The position numbers were made by a program, and so were the translations under genes. From Pseudonocardiales bacterium (GTDB taxonomy: Bacteria; Actinomycetota; Actinomycetes; Mycobacteriales; Pseudonocardiaceae): DNA of 64,000 bases. The notes under the pieces were generated by a model. The model had not been told where the DNA came from. It was given only the letters and a program-made list of their open reading frames with translations, and did not search any database. Of the stretch, positions 1 through 10,016 are shown one piece after another. Each line of letters starts with the position of its first letter. Positions within the stretch are counted from its first letter, which is position 1. The DNA is taken from the NCBI GenBank assembly GCA_019241525.1, contig JAFAWY010000034.1, positions 62,001 through 126,000 on the forward strand, in the 5' to 3' direction.

Positions 1-162
1 GCCCCTTCATGAACAGATATGATTAACGACAAATACTGTCCCGATTATCGCGATCCTGGCCCGCTTGGCGATGGGCGCGCGTTCAGCTGTGTTGCCAAGC
101 CCGGCACAACCTCGCACCGAGGATGCAGCCCGAGGTCACCAGTACCGGTTTGGTTGCTGATC

Positions 163-369
163 TCACTCGCCGGCTAGGCGGCCTGCGAGCTCGGAGACAG
201 CTGCCTCCACCGCCCGCGCATGCTCCCCGACCGCGGCGATCCACTCAGCAAGCAGATCATCGTTCCTGATGAAGTGACCCACACAACGACCCGTCGCCTC
301 ATTCAGGGCAGCGGTCGTAGCGCGAAGATCATGCAGGGGGTCGCCGGTCACGCTTGGCTCATCGCTCAC
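163..369 (-). CDS. small hypothetical protein (68 aa)
   Basis: ORF with plausible composition (MSDEPSVTGDPLHDLRATTAALNE...), no recognised domain. Confidence 0.35.
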   Translation of the reverse strand: MSDEPSVTGDPLHDLRATTAALNEATGRCVGHFIRNDDLLAEWIAAVGEHARAVEAAVSELAGRLAGE

Positions 370-613
370 CGTTGCACCCTAACGACCACGGCGCGAGTCA
401 AGGATCGTCACCCGCCGCTGATCGACGCGGCCCACCGCCCCGGCGGGCCTGCCGCCGAAGCGCCCAGAGCACCAGCCGTGCCACTGTTGAGGGCGTCATG
501 TTGTGACACCGGCTGGCCAGGAGTCGATCCCGCGCCCTTCCTGCCCGTTCAACCGGTGCGGGTGAGCCGATCACTTGATGCGACTGTGCCGAGGTCGGTG
601 CACGGATGGCGGC

Positions 614-2449
614 TCAGGTGCGGGCCAGCGAGTTGCCCTCCAGGAAGCCGCCGGACTGGTGGGCCCAGAACGAGGCGTAGACGCCGCCGGGGTTGTCCAG
701 CAGCTCGCTGTGCGTACCCATCTCCACGATGCGGCCCTCGTCGAGGACGATGATGCGGTCCATCCGCTGGATGGTGCTCAACCGGTGCGCGATGACGATC
801 GTCGTGCGGCCCTGCATGAGCGTCCAGAGCGCGTCTTGGATGAGCACCTCACTGCCGCTGTCCAGGGCCGAGGTCGCCTCGTCGAGCAGCAGGATCGGCG
901 CGTCTTTCAGCATTGCCCTGGCGATGGCGATGCGCTGGCGCTGGCCACCGGACAGCTTGATGCCCCGCTCGCCGACCAACGTGTCGAACCCGTGGGGAAG
1001 CGTGCTGACGAACTCGGTCACGTTGGCCCGGGTGGCGGCCAGCTCGATGTCAGCCTGGTCGGCGTCGAGCCGGCCGTAGGCGATGTTGTCGCTGATCGAC
1101 CGGTGGAACAGCAGCGGCTCCTGGGGCACGTAGGCGATGGCGGCGCGCAGGTCGGCCTGGGTGATCCGGGAGATGTCCTGCCCGTCGAGCAGGATCCGCC
1201 CGCCGTCGAGATCGGAGAACCGCAGCAGCAGCCGGGTGAAGCTGGTCTTGCCCGCGCCAGAGTGGCCGACGAGGCCGACCCGCTCGCCTGGCTGGATGCG
1301 CAGGTTCAGCCCGTCGAACAGAGTGTGGGGCGAACCCGCATGTCGGAACGTGACGTCTTCGAACCTGACCTCGCCGGCCCCGATACGTGAGCGTTGCGGC
1401 TCGGCGTGGTCGCGCACGTCGGACTCACGCTCCAGGATCTCGATCATGTCAGCGGCGTCACCACAGGCCCGGTTGTAGTTGCGCATGCCGGAGCTGCTGA
1501 ACTCGAACAGCTGGCGCACCGCCGAGATCGTGTAGTTCACGATCAGAAACATCGTGCCGACCTCGGCAGTGCCGGACACCACACCGTCAGTGGCCACTGC
1601 GAACGCCCCGATCGAGATCACGCTGGTCAGCCCGCCGAACCAAGCCATCTGCCGCATATGCGCGCGAGACAGCCGCAGCAACGAGTCCCGGGTGCGCTCG
1701 GTGCCCTCGGCGAAGCGCTGCTGCTCGTAGCGTTCGCGGGCGAAGCTCTTGACCGCCATCACGTTGGCAATGGCGTCGGCCAGGTTGCCGGTCTGGGTGC
1801 TCTCGGTGGCGGCGTGCTCAGCGCCGATGCGCCGCACCGGGTGCGAGACCAACGCCGCGATGACGATGTAGATCACTGAGAACAGCGCGAGCAGGACCGC
1901 GAACAGCGGGGCCTTGGCGGCCATGATCGCCACGATCGAACCCAGCACGCACACCAGCGGCAGCGACTGGAGCACGGTGGTGTCAGCGATCCGGACGTAG
2001 CTGCCCATCAGCTTGGTCGTCTGGGACACCAGGGCGCCACCGAAAGTGTTGGCGTGGAAATCGGCCGACTGCCCGATCAAGTGGCCAAAGCAGCGCTGCG
2101 CGAGGTCGCGCTGCACCCGGCCTTCCAGCCGCCACAGGAAGTATTCGACGATGCGCCAGGTGACGATCCTGCCCACGAAGACCACCACGGCGTAGGCGAT
2201 CAGGTCGGTGGAGAAGCTGGTCCAGAGCTGATTCCGCAGGTAGTCACCGGTGCTGAGGCGGTTCAGCACGTCGGAGACGATCAACGGCGGAAGGATCGTG
2301 TCGACCAGCACCGTCAGTGGTGCGGCCAGCAGACAGCCCACGACCAGCCCGGGATATCGCCAGGCCGCGCGCCAGTGAAACCGCAGGGTCCGGGCGATCG
2401 GTATCGCCCGGCGTGGTGAGGACGGCATGAACAAGCCCCCTTTGGGCAT
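614..2449 (-). CDS. ABC transporter, fused permease and ATP-binding protein (exporter type)
   Basis: N-terminal TM region; Walker A GHSGAGKT, signature LSGGQRQR, Walker B ILLLDEAT. Confidence 0.93.
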   Translation of the reverse strand: MPKGGLFMPSSPRRAIPIARTLRFHWRAAWRYPGLVVGCLLAAPLTVLVDTILPPLIVSDVLNRLSTGDYLRNQLWTSFSTDLIAYAVVVFVGRIVTWRIVEYFLWRLEGRVQRDLAQRCFGHLIGQSADFHANTFGGALVSQTTKLMGSYVRIADTTVLQSLPLVCVLGSIVAIMAAKAPLFAVLLALFSVIYIVIAALVSHPVRRIGAEHAATESTQTGNLADAIANVMAVKSFARERYEQQRFAEGTERTRDSLLRLSRAHMRQMAWFGGLTSVISIGAFAVATDGVVSGTAEVGTMFLIVNYTISAVRQLFEFSSSGMRNYNRACGDAADMIEILERESDVRDHAEPQRSRIGAGEVRFEDVTFRHAGSPHTLFDGLNLRIQPGERVGLVGHSGAGKTSFTRLLLRFSDLDGGRILLDGQDISRITQADLRAAIAYVPQEPLLFHRSISDNIAYGRLDADQADIELAATRANVTEFVSTLPHGFDTLVGERGIKLSGGQRQRIAIARAMLKDAPILLLDEATSALDSGSEVLIQDALWTLMQGRTTIVIAHRLSTIQRMDRIIVLDEGRIVEMGTHSELLDNPGGVYASFWAHQSGGFLEGNSLART

Positions 2450-2602
2450 GGTGAGACCAAGGGTTGTCGCGGTGGGTGTTCACTCAGGCTAGGGCCGGGG
2501 CACGCGACGCTCCACCGAGTTTCACCGGCCGCATCACCCCGGGTGTCACAAGACCCGAGCGCGTTGAGCATTTCCAGCTCTTCGCGACAGACCACCTGTC
2601 GG

Positions 2603-2722
2603 CTACCGCCCCGGGAACCGGGCCTGGCGTTTCTCGTAATAGGCCGCCACGCCGTCGGCCAAATCGTCGGTAGCGGCTACCTCACTCTGCAGGCGTGCCT
2701 CGACGTGAGGTGCCAGGATGCC
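2603..2722 (-). pseudogene. C-terminal remnant of enoyl-CoA hydratase/crotonase
   Basis: Minus-strand frame GILAPHVEARLQSEVAATDDLADGVAAYYEKRQARFPGR* resembles crotonase C-termini; no upstream body. Confidence 0.55.
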
Positions 2723-2780
2723 ATGGGCGGGGGTGTTAGCCGAGCATCCTTCGATCTTCAGCAGTGTGACAGCCACACCA

Positions 2781-3674
2781 TCAGTGCCGTGCTAGTGGGA
2801 GGTCGACGGCTTCGCAGACAGTGATCACTGGCACGGTCGGCAGGCCAGAGTGGGCACGATATGGTGGGAAGAACCCGTCGTGCAGCGCATCGTCGCCGGG
2901 AAGTTGATAGCGGCGGTAAATGTAGCCACCCGGGGCGTCGGAGAAGTACGTCGCCGCCGGCAGGACATGAGCAGCCAGAGAATGTCGCCAGGTTCCGGCA
3001 CGGCGACCTGCCCCAGCCCCGTGCCACACGTTCCCATCGTGAAAGACGACCGACCCTGCTGGCAGCTCCAAAGCGACGACGCGTGGGTCCGCAATGCCCA
3101 CAACCTCAGCCGAAGCCCGCATGCGTGCCCGATGATCGTCACCCGGCGCGTGAAAGTCCCGGGGTAGTGGAACGGTCGGCCAACTGTGCGATCCGGGGAC
3201 ATACTCGATTGTTGCGGCATCGGCGTAGGTGTCGTCGAAGGTCATCCAGCAGGTGGCAAGTGTCGCCGGGACCAGATAGTCGATGAAAGAGTTGTCCTGG
3301 TGCAACGCGGAAGCCCGCGCCAGTGGCGGTTTGATCCAAATGGTGTCCTGGCCGAGCCGGCTGCCGTCCCAGCCCAGCAGGTGGTCCACCCAGTGTCCAA
3401 TCCAGTCGGCTTGGACCACCGAAGCGATGGCCGGGTCGCTCTTCCAGGCATTGGCCATGTGTCGGGTCGCATCGGGAAGGCTGATTCCCGCCCGCCAGTA
3501 CCACTCGTCGGGGTAAATACCAGTCGGGAAAGCGCCGGTGAACAGCCTGCCGAGGCGTTCGCGAAGCCACTCGCACTGCTCGGTGGTGAAGACCGGTTCC
3601 ATCACCACAAACCCATCGCGGTGAAAGTGCTCACGGGCCGTGTCCGGGGCGCTCCAATTGATGACCGGATGCAT
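2781..3674 (-). CDS. phytanoyl-CoA dioxygenase (PhyH) family protein
   Basis: ORF 2781..3797 (internal ATG 3674 preferred); HRDGFVVMEPVF, LHQDNSF metal-binding HxD, distal His in VVFHDGNVWHGAG. Confidence 0.8.
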   Translation of the reverse strand: MHPVINWSAPDTAREHFHRDGFVVMEPVFTTEQCEWLRERLGRLFTGAFPTGIYPDEWYWRAGISLPDATRHMANAWKSDPAIASVVQADWIGHWVDHLLGWDGSRLGQDTIWIKPPLARASALHQDNSFIDYLVPATLATCWMTFDDTYADAATIEYVPGSHSWPTVPLPRDFHAPGDDHRARMRASAEVVGIADPRVVALELPAGSVVFHDGNVWHGAGAGRRAGTWRHSLAAHVLPAATYFSDAPGGYIYRRYQLPGDDALHDGFFPPYRAHSGLPTVPVITVCEAVDLPLARH

Positions 3675-4144
3675 GCCCAGAGAGTAGATCCTGCTCCGGT
3701 TGACAGTCGAGATGATCCGGAATTTCCCCAAAATACGATCGTGCTGGTAGCGGCCAGCACAGATGTCCGCTTTATGTTCCTTCGACGCCTGGCTCACAAC
3801 GCGGCCTAGTCAGCGGGCTTGGTCCATCGTCAGCCCGGAGTATCACAATGGCTGATTGCGTCTCTTCCCTATATGGGTGGTTGACCAGGCCGGCCATGAT
3901 TGGTGGCCGGGCGTCCTTGACGCCTAATCAGCTCAACGATGGTTCGAATCCCGGAGGTGGCTAACTAATGTCATCCGCACATCTGTACACAAAAGGGATG
4001 CACTTCAAACTGACGCAAACTTCGTTCTTAATGTGCTAACGGGCTCATGATCGATCGACCTGCCGTTACAGTACTAAGCGGGATGGCTGGGTGCCGAGGC
4101 CTGGTTCGCTACCGGTATCAGCGCTTTGACCCCGGCACATTACC

Positions 4145-5992
4145 TCAGCGGGTGGGGAAGATGACGCCGGCTGCGCTGCCACCGCGCCGGGTCGGTTCTC
4201 CGGCGGCGAGCACGGTGCCATCGGGGAAAAATTCCAGGCCGGATGCGATGCCGATTTCTGGGCTGACCTTGATCGTGGGGTCCAGGGGGGAGGTGTCGTT
4301 GATGGTGAACTTGTGCCCGAGTGCTTGCAGGTCATGCGTCGTGGACTCGGCAAGGAACGCCGGCTCGGCCTGGGTGGTGGGGGTGTTGCGTTGCGAGGCA
4401 CGGGGCGCGGCGATGGCGTCGGGCAGGGTCATGCCGAAATCGACCCGGTTGACCAAGATCTGCAATACGGTGGTGATGATCGTGGTCCCACCGGGCGAGC
4501 CGACCGCGAGGAACGGCTGGCCGTTTTTGAGCACGATGGTCGGTGACATGCTTGAGCGTGGCCGCTTGCCGGCCGCGGGCAGGTTGGGATCGGGCGCGCT
4601 GTCTTGGGTGGGCGTGAAGTTGAAGTCGGTGAGCTCGTTGTTGAGCAAAAACCCCCGGCCGGGTACCACGATGCCGCTGCCGCCCCACTCCTCGAGAGTG
4701 TTGGTGTAGGACACGACGTTGCCGGCACCGTCGGTGACCACGAAATGGTTGGTGTGGTGTTCGTGGTCGGGCACTGTGACTGCTGCGCCGGAGGGCGTGC
4801 AGGGGCGTGATCCGGTGACCAGCTCGCCCGGTGCTACCGGGCTGGTGCCGGCTTTGACCGGGTCGATGAGGCAGGCGCGTTGGCGGGCGAAGGACGGCGA
4901 GAGCAGTTGCTGTTGGGGTACGTCGAGATAGTGGGAATCGCCGAGGTAGCGGTTACGGTCGGCGAAGGCAAGGCGGGTGGCCTCCAGATAGTGGTGCAGT
5001 GCCTGCCCCCGGCTCATCGCCGGCAACTCGAAGTTGCCCAGGATGTTGAGCGCCTCGCCGTCGGTGATGCCGCCGCTGGACGACAGTGCCATGCCGTACA
5101 CGTCCAGGCCGCGGTAATTCACGTGCGTGGGGTCGACGTCAAGCGCCTGGTAGGCACGCAGATCAGACAAGGCCATCGGGCCGGGTCGCGCTACCAGTGT
5201 GGCCCGGGGAGTCAGCGGCGGGTGCTGCACGGCGTTGACCACGTCAACGCCGATCGAGCCGCCGTAGAGCGCGCCGATGCCGCGCTCGCCGATCTCGCGG
5301 TAGGTCTTGGCGAGATCGGGATTGCGCAGCGTCGAGCCCACCGCGGGCAGCACGCCGCCAGGCAAAAACAGCTTCGCCGTGGAGTCGAACTGGGCGAAGC
5401 GCTTGGCGTTTTGCCGGGTTTGCTCCCGAAATGTCGCGTCGACAACGAAGCCGCGTTCGGCGACCTGCTCGGCGGGCCGCAGGTCCTCGGCCAGCCCGTA
5501 GCGGCCCCACCGCTGCAACGCGCGCTGCCAGGTGGCCAGCGTGCCAGGCACGCCGACGGACAGCCCGCTGGTGACCGCGGCCGGATACGACAGTGGTTGT
5601 CCGGTCGCCGGGTCGAGAAACATCCCCGCCCCGTCCGCGCCCGGAGCGGTCTCGCGCCCGTCGATCGTTGATACCTGGTGGGTGAGTGCGTCGTAGTAGA
5701 CCAGGTAGCCGCCGCCGCCAATGCCCGCGACGTAGGGGTCGGTCACCCCCAGCGTCGAGGCCACCGCGACCGCGGCGTCGGCGGCAGTTCCGCCGCTGCG
5801 CAACACGTCTAAACCAGCCTGCGTCGACTCCGCGGTGTCTGACACCACTGCGCCGCCATGGCCCCGCGCCACCGATGTCTTGGTTACGGGGTGCTTTTGC
5901 GGCGGGGTCTGCGCACAGGCTGCGGCTCCGGTCACCAAACCCGCTGCCAGTAGCACCGCGGCAAGCGCGTTGACGAATCTGCGTGAACGCAC
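4145..5992 (-). CDS. ggt: gamma-glutamyltransferase, predicted lipoprotein
   Basis: GGTAADAAVAVASTLGVTDPYVAGIGGGG, HTNHFVVTDGAGNVVSYTNTLEEWGGSG; signal peptide with lipobox-like GAAAC; GTG start at 5992. Confidence 0.9.
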   Translation of the reverse strand: MRSRRFVNALAAVLLAAGLVTGAAACAQTPPQKHPVTKTSVARGHGGAVVSDTAESTQAGLDVLRSGGTAADAAVAVASTLGVTDPYVAGIGGGGYLVYYDALTHQVSTIDGRETAPGADGAGMFLDPATGQPLSYPAAVTSGLSVGVPGTLATWQRALQRWGRYGLAEDLRPAEQVAERGFVVDATFREQTRQNAKRFAQFDSTAKLFLPGGVLPAVGSTLRNPDLAKTYREIGERGIGALYGGSIGVDVVNAVQHPPLTPRATLVARPGPMALSDLRAYQALDVDPTHVNYRGLDVYGMALSSSGGITDGEALNILGNFELPAMSRGQALHHYLEATRLAFADRNRYLGDSHYLDVPQQQLLSPSFARQRACLIDPVKAGTSPVAPGELVTGSRPCTPSGAAVTVPDHEHHTNHFVVTDGAGNVVSYTNTLEEWGGSGIVVPGRGFLLNNELTDFNFTPTQDSAPDPNLPAAGKRPRSSMSPTIVLKNGQPFLAVGSPGGTTIITTVLQILVNRVDFGMTLPDAIAAPRASQRNTPTTQAEPAFLAESTTHDLQALGHKFTINDTSPLDPTIKVSPEIGIASGLEFFPDGTVLAAGEPTRRGGSAAGVIFPTR

Positions 5993-6140
5993 TCCCGACC
6001 TCCGGCGATCGACATTCCGGTGTGGGCTCCACTGGCAGAGTGGATCCCGCACCTCCAGCATCCGACCACACCGCGCCGAAGCGCCAGCAGCTCTTTGGCG
6101 CGCGTTTGGCCACCGGGGTAGCGGGTGTGCAGAACTTTGC

Positions 6141-6153
6141 AATGATGTTCATT
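6141..6153. promoter_or_regulatory. candidate Zur/Fur-family operator (AATGA-TGT-TCATT)
   Basis: Perfect 5-3-5 inverted repeat in the divergent region between ggt and the metal ABC importer; resembles the core of actinobacterial Zur boxes. Confidence 0.4.
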
Positions 6154-6170
6154 TCCAGGTAGCGTGACGG

Positions 6171-7264
6171 ATGCCATGCCTGATCGGGTGCTATGTCTCC
6201 TTCGTGGTTGGAAAGATCCCGATGTGTATACGGAGCTCACGCCGGATTGAGGCATCTCAAGTCCAGCATGTGCCCGATTCGGCACCGCTCACTGACGCAA
6301 CGTCATCCACTCGCGCCACAGGGGGTGGCTGGAGGCGCCTGGTTGGTATCTCTGTTGCCGGACTATCGGTGGTTCTGGGCCTGACCGGCTGTGCCACCAC
6401 GCCTTCCCCCGAGACGTCCGGCCGCCCCCCGGCTCCGGCAATGGCAAGGTGATCACGGCAGCGGCCAGCATCAACGCCTGGGGTTCTCTCCTCAGCCAGC
6501 TCGGTGGCACGCATGTCCACGCCAGCTCGATCATCTCCAACCCGGCTACCGACCCTCACGACTACGAGCCCACCCCCGCCGATGGCAGGACCATCGCCGA
6601 TTCGGCACTGTTCGTAGAAAACGGAACTGGCTATGACCCGTGGGCGGCCAAGGCGCTCGCGGCGAACCCGAACTCACAGCGCGTCGTCATTGATGTCGGT
6701 CACGTGGTTGGTGTGCCCGAGGGGGGCAATCCGCACCGGTGGTATTCCCCCAGTGATGTCGAAAAGGTCGCCGATGCGATCACCGCTGGCCTGAAAAAGG
6801 CTGACCCTGGTGATGCCGCCTACTTCGACACCCAGCGGCAAAGCTTCGACAATCCTGGCCTGGTGAAATACCACCAGTTGATCGACGGCATCAAGGCGAA
6901 GTATGCGGGCACCCCGGTGGGCACCAGTGAGAGCATCTTCGCGCCGATGGCCGATGCGCTCGGCCTGAAGCTCATGACACCGCCGAGCTTCCTCAAGGCG
7001 ATCAGCGAGGGCACCGACCCTACCGCAGCGGACAAGGCGACCGTCGACTCGCAGATCACCGGCGAGCAGATCAAGGTCTACGTATTTAACAGCCAGAACT
7101 CCACGCCAGATGTGTCCCGCCAGGTTGAGGAGGCCAAAAAGGCCGGAATCCCGGTGATCGCCGTGACCGAGACGTTGTCCCCGGCCGAGGCCAGTTTCCA
7201 GGACTGGCAGACCACGCAACTGCAAGCCGTGCAGACGGCGCTGGCTCAGGCGCGGGGCACATGA
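6171..7264 (+). pseudogene. ZnuA/TroA-type metal ABC transporter substrate-binding lipoprotein, frameshifted
   Basis: ORF 6171..6452 carries signal peptide and lipobox (VVLGLTGCATT); ORF 6449..7264 carries the SBP body (DPHDYEPTP, NPHRWYSP) in another frame; a C6 run at 6425-6430 lies at the switch. Confidence 0.75.
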
Positions 7265-8157
7265 ACCGCCACGCCGGCGAGATTGCCCTCGACGCCACGG
7301 CCAGCCGGAACCTTGACGGCGTGGTCGCAGGCCGGGAGGTGGTCTGGCTGTCGGGGGCCGCAGCGCAGATGGGCGGGCAAACCATCTGGTCCGACGTGAG
7401 CTTGACCGTGCGAGCCGGAGAGTTCATCGCGATCTTGGGCCCTAATGGAGTAGGCAAGTCCACGCTGCTCAAAGCAATCCTCGGACTGGTGCCCCTCGCC
7501 GCAGGGCAGGCTCGCGTCCTCGGCGCCCGACCGAAAACCGGCAACGCTGCGACCGGTTACCTGCCGCAGCGGCGCGCGTTCGACCCAGGTGTCCGGGTCC
7601 GCGGCGTCGACATCGTCCGCCTGGGCTGGGACGGCGACCGGTGGGGCGTCCCGCTGCCGGCCCTACCCTGGGCGCACCGCTCTCGCATAGCGCGCCAGCG
7701 GGTGCGGGAGGTCATCGACCTCGTCGGGGCGCAGTCCTACGCCAACCGTCCCATAGGACAGAGCTCCGGCGGTGAACAGCAGCGCCTGCTCATCGCGCAG
7801 GCCCTGGTCCGCCGCCCCGAGCTGTTGCTGCTCGATGAACCCCTCGACAGCCTCGACGTCACCAGCCAAGCCTCGATCAGTGCCCTCATCCAATCGGTAT
7901 GCCGCAGCGAAGGAGTTGCGGTGATGCTGGTGGCCCACGACGTCAACCCGATCCTGCCCTATCTCGATCAGGTCATCTATCTGTCGCGGCGCGGGGTGGT
8001 GATGGGCCCACCGGAGGAAGTCATCACCGCAGACACCCTGAGCATGCTCTACGGCACCCCGATCGACGTGCTGCGCGACCATGCCGGGCGGCTGGTCGTC
8101 GTCGGCCAGCAAGATCTTCCTCTCCACCGGCTCCCCCGGCTGCGACACTCGCCATGA
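7261..8157 (+). CDS. metal (Zn/Mn-type) ABC transporter ATP-binding protein
   Basis: GPNGVGKST, SSGGEQQRLLIAQAL, LLLLDEPLDSLD; adjacent to SBP and permeases. Confidence 0.9.
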   Translation: MNRHAGEIALDATASRNLDGVVAGREVVWLSGAAAQMGGQTIWSDVSLTVRAGEFIAILGPNGVGKSTLLKAILGLVPLAAGQARVLGARPKTGNAATGYLPQRRAFDPGVRVRGVDIVRLGWDGDRWGVPLPALPWAHRSRIARQRVREVIDLVGAQSYANRPIGQSSGGEQQRLLIAQALVRRPELLLLDEPLDSLDVTSQASISALIQSVCRSEGVAVMLVAHDVNPILPYLDQVIYLSRRGVVMGPPEEVITADTLSMLYGTPIDVLRDHAGRLVVVGQQDLPLHRLPRLRHSP

Positions 8158-9083
8158 CCACTGAGCTGAACTGGAACCTCGTCGACGACATCCGGCAACT
8201 ACTGAGTTTCCACTTCATGCTCAATGCACTGCGCGCCGGAACGATCGTCGCCGGCGTCGCCGGCGCGGTGGGCTACCTGATGGTGCTGCGCCGGCAAACC
8301 TTCGCCGGCCACACCCTGGCCCTCATCGGGTTCCCCGGTGCCGCTGGGGCCACCTGGCTCGGGCTCAATACCGCAGTCGGGTACTTCGGTTTCTGTGTGG
8401 CCGGCGCCCTGATCATCTCCGCCCTACCCCGCCGGGGGGCACCCAACGCGGGGCTGGGCGGGTTCAGCGAGGAATCCGCTGCCATCGGCACCGTCCAGGC
8501 CTTCGCGCTGGCCTGCGGGTTTCTCTTCGTCAGCCTCTACAGCGGTTTCCTCAACGGTCTGAACAGCCTGCTGTTCGGGACCATCATCGGCATCACCGAC
8601 CAGCAGATCCTCGTATTGCTGATCGCCGGTGCCGGCTGCCTGCTTGTGCTGATCCTCCTGGGCCGCCCGTTACTGTTCTCCACGATCGACCCCGAAGTCG
8701 CCCGCGCCAAGGGCGTCCCGACCCGGCTGGTCGGCACGGCGTTTCTGGTGCTGCTTGGCGTCGCGGCGGGCGGCACCAGCCAAATCACCGGCAGCCTGCT
8801 TGTCTTCGCCCTGCTGGTTGCTCCCGCCGCAGCCGCGACCCGGCTGACCGCGCAGCCAGCTGCTGGAGTTGCCCTGTCGATCATGCTGGCCCTGCTGATC
8901 ACCTGGATGGGAGAGGCATTCGCGTTCTTCTCCCCCTATCCGATCGGGTTCTGGGTGACCACCCTCGGCTTCGCCGCCTTCCTGCTTGCGACGGCTTACC
9001 GCGGCATCGCCGACCGCATCGCCCGGCATCCCCCCATCCCTTACCCGCCACGACGGGTCCTGTCCGGAAGCGCCGGCCGATGA
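8154..9083 (+). CDS. metal ABC transporter permease (ABC-3 family), copy 1
   Basis: ATG 8154 overlaps the preceding stop; hydrophobic; LVFALLVAPAAAATRLT typical of ABC-3 permeases. Confidence 0.88.
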   Translation: MTTELNWNLVDDIRQLLSFHFMLNALRAGTIVAGVAGAVGYLMVLRRQTFAGHTLALIGFPGAAGATWLGLNTAVGYFGFCVAGALIISALPRRGAPNAGLGGFSEESAAIGTVQAFALACGFLFVSLYSGFLNGLNSLLFGTIIGITDQQILVLLIAGAGCLLVLILLGRPLLFSTIDPEVARAKGVPTRLVGTAFLVLLGVAAGGTSQITGSLLVFALLVAPAAAATRLTAQPAAGVALSIMLALLITWMGEAFAFFSPYPIGFWVTTLGFAAFLLATAYRGIADRIARHPPIPYPPRRVLSGSAGR

Positions 9084-9135
9084 CACCGCAGCCTGTGGTC
9101 ACAGCCGGCCCGGAACCGGTCACCCGGCGGTGACC

Positions 9136-9999
9136 ATGTTGTCGCTGCCCTTTATCCAGCACGCGCTGCTGGCCGGCACCGCCATCGCGCTGCTGTCTGG
9201 ACTGGCCGGCCATTTCGTGGTGCTACGCGGGCAAGTCTTCGCCGGCGACATGCTGTCGCACGTCGCCTACGCCGGAGCGCTGGCCGCCCTCGCCGCCGGC
9301 CTCGACCCCCGGGTAGGCCTGTTCGCCAGCACCATTGCCGTCGCTGTCGGGATCGCGTTACTCGCCGGCAAAGCCACCGCCGACGACGTGATCATCGGTA
9401 ATGCGATGGCCTGGGTCCTGGGCTTAGGAGTGTTCTTCCTGGCGTTCTACACCACGTACCGCGCCACCGGAAACTCGACGGCAAACGTCACCGTGCTGTT
9501 CGGTTCGATCTTCGGTATCTCCGGCAGGGATGCTGCACTCGCGGCAGCGATCGCCGCCGGCCTCATCGTCGTCCTCCTGCTGATCGCCCGCCCGCTGCTG
9601 TTTGCCAGCCTTGACCCCGAGGTCGCCGCCGCGCGAGGTGTCCCCGTTCGGCTACTCGGACCGCTGTTCCTGGCCATCGTCGGCGCCACCGCCGCTGAGG
9701 CCAGCCAAGCCGTCGGCGCGCTGGTGCTCACCGGGTTGCTGGCCGCGCCCGCCGCGGCGGCGTACCACCTCACCAACCGCCCGTGGGTCGCCCTGGCTCT
9801 CGCCGGTGCACTCGCCGTGGCCGCGATGTGGCTGGGCATCACGCTGGCCTACGCCGTTCCGGCCTTGCCCCCCACTTTCACCATCATGACCATTGCCGCC
9901 GCCGAATACGCCGTGGCCGCTCTCATTGCCTACCGCCGTCGCCAACGACACGCACCCACCCGCAACACCACCACAGAACCGACCAGCGTCACCTCCTAA
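9136..9999 (+). CDS. metal ABC transporter permease (ABC-3 family), copy 2
   Basis: VVLRGQVFAGDMLSHVAYAGALAAL, LVLTGLLAAPAAAAYHLT; start within ORF 8986..9999. Confidence 0.88.
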   Translation: MLSLPFIQHALLAGTAIALLSGLAGHFVVLRGQVFAGDMLSHVAYAGALAALAAGLDPRVGLFASTIAVAVGIALLAGKATADDVIIGNAMAWVLGLGVFFLAFYTTYRATGNSTANVTVLFGSIFGISGRDAALAAAIAAGLIVVLLLIARPLLFASLDPEVAAARGVPVRLLGPLFLAIVGATAAEASQAVGALVLTGLLAAPAAAAYHLTNRPWVALALAGALAVAAMWLGITLAYAVPALPPTFTIMTIAAAEYAVAALIAYRRRQRHAPTRNTTTEPTSVTS

Positions 10000-10016
10000 G
10001 CGCAACACCAATGCGC

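Noticed and set aside
575-1390. Long plus-strand ORF opposite the ABC exporter
   Set aside because: Antisense ORF in GC-rich coding DNA; low-complexity composition; the minus-strand ABC protein explains the region
3915-3965. tRNA-like T-arm motif ggttcgaatccc
   Set aside because: The flanking T-stem pairs poorly (gatgg versus cccgg) and no D-arm, anticodon arm or acceptor stem could be assembled; at best a relic
4880-5671. 263-aa plus-strand ORF
   Set aside because: Antisense shadow of ggt
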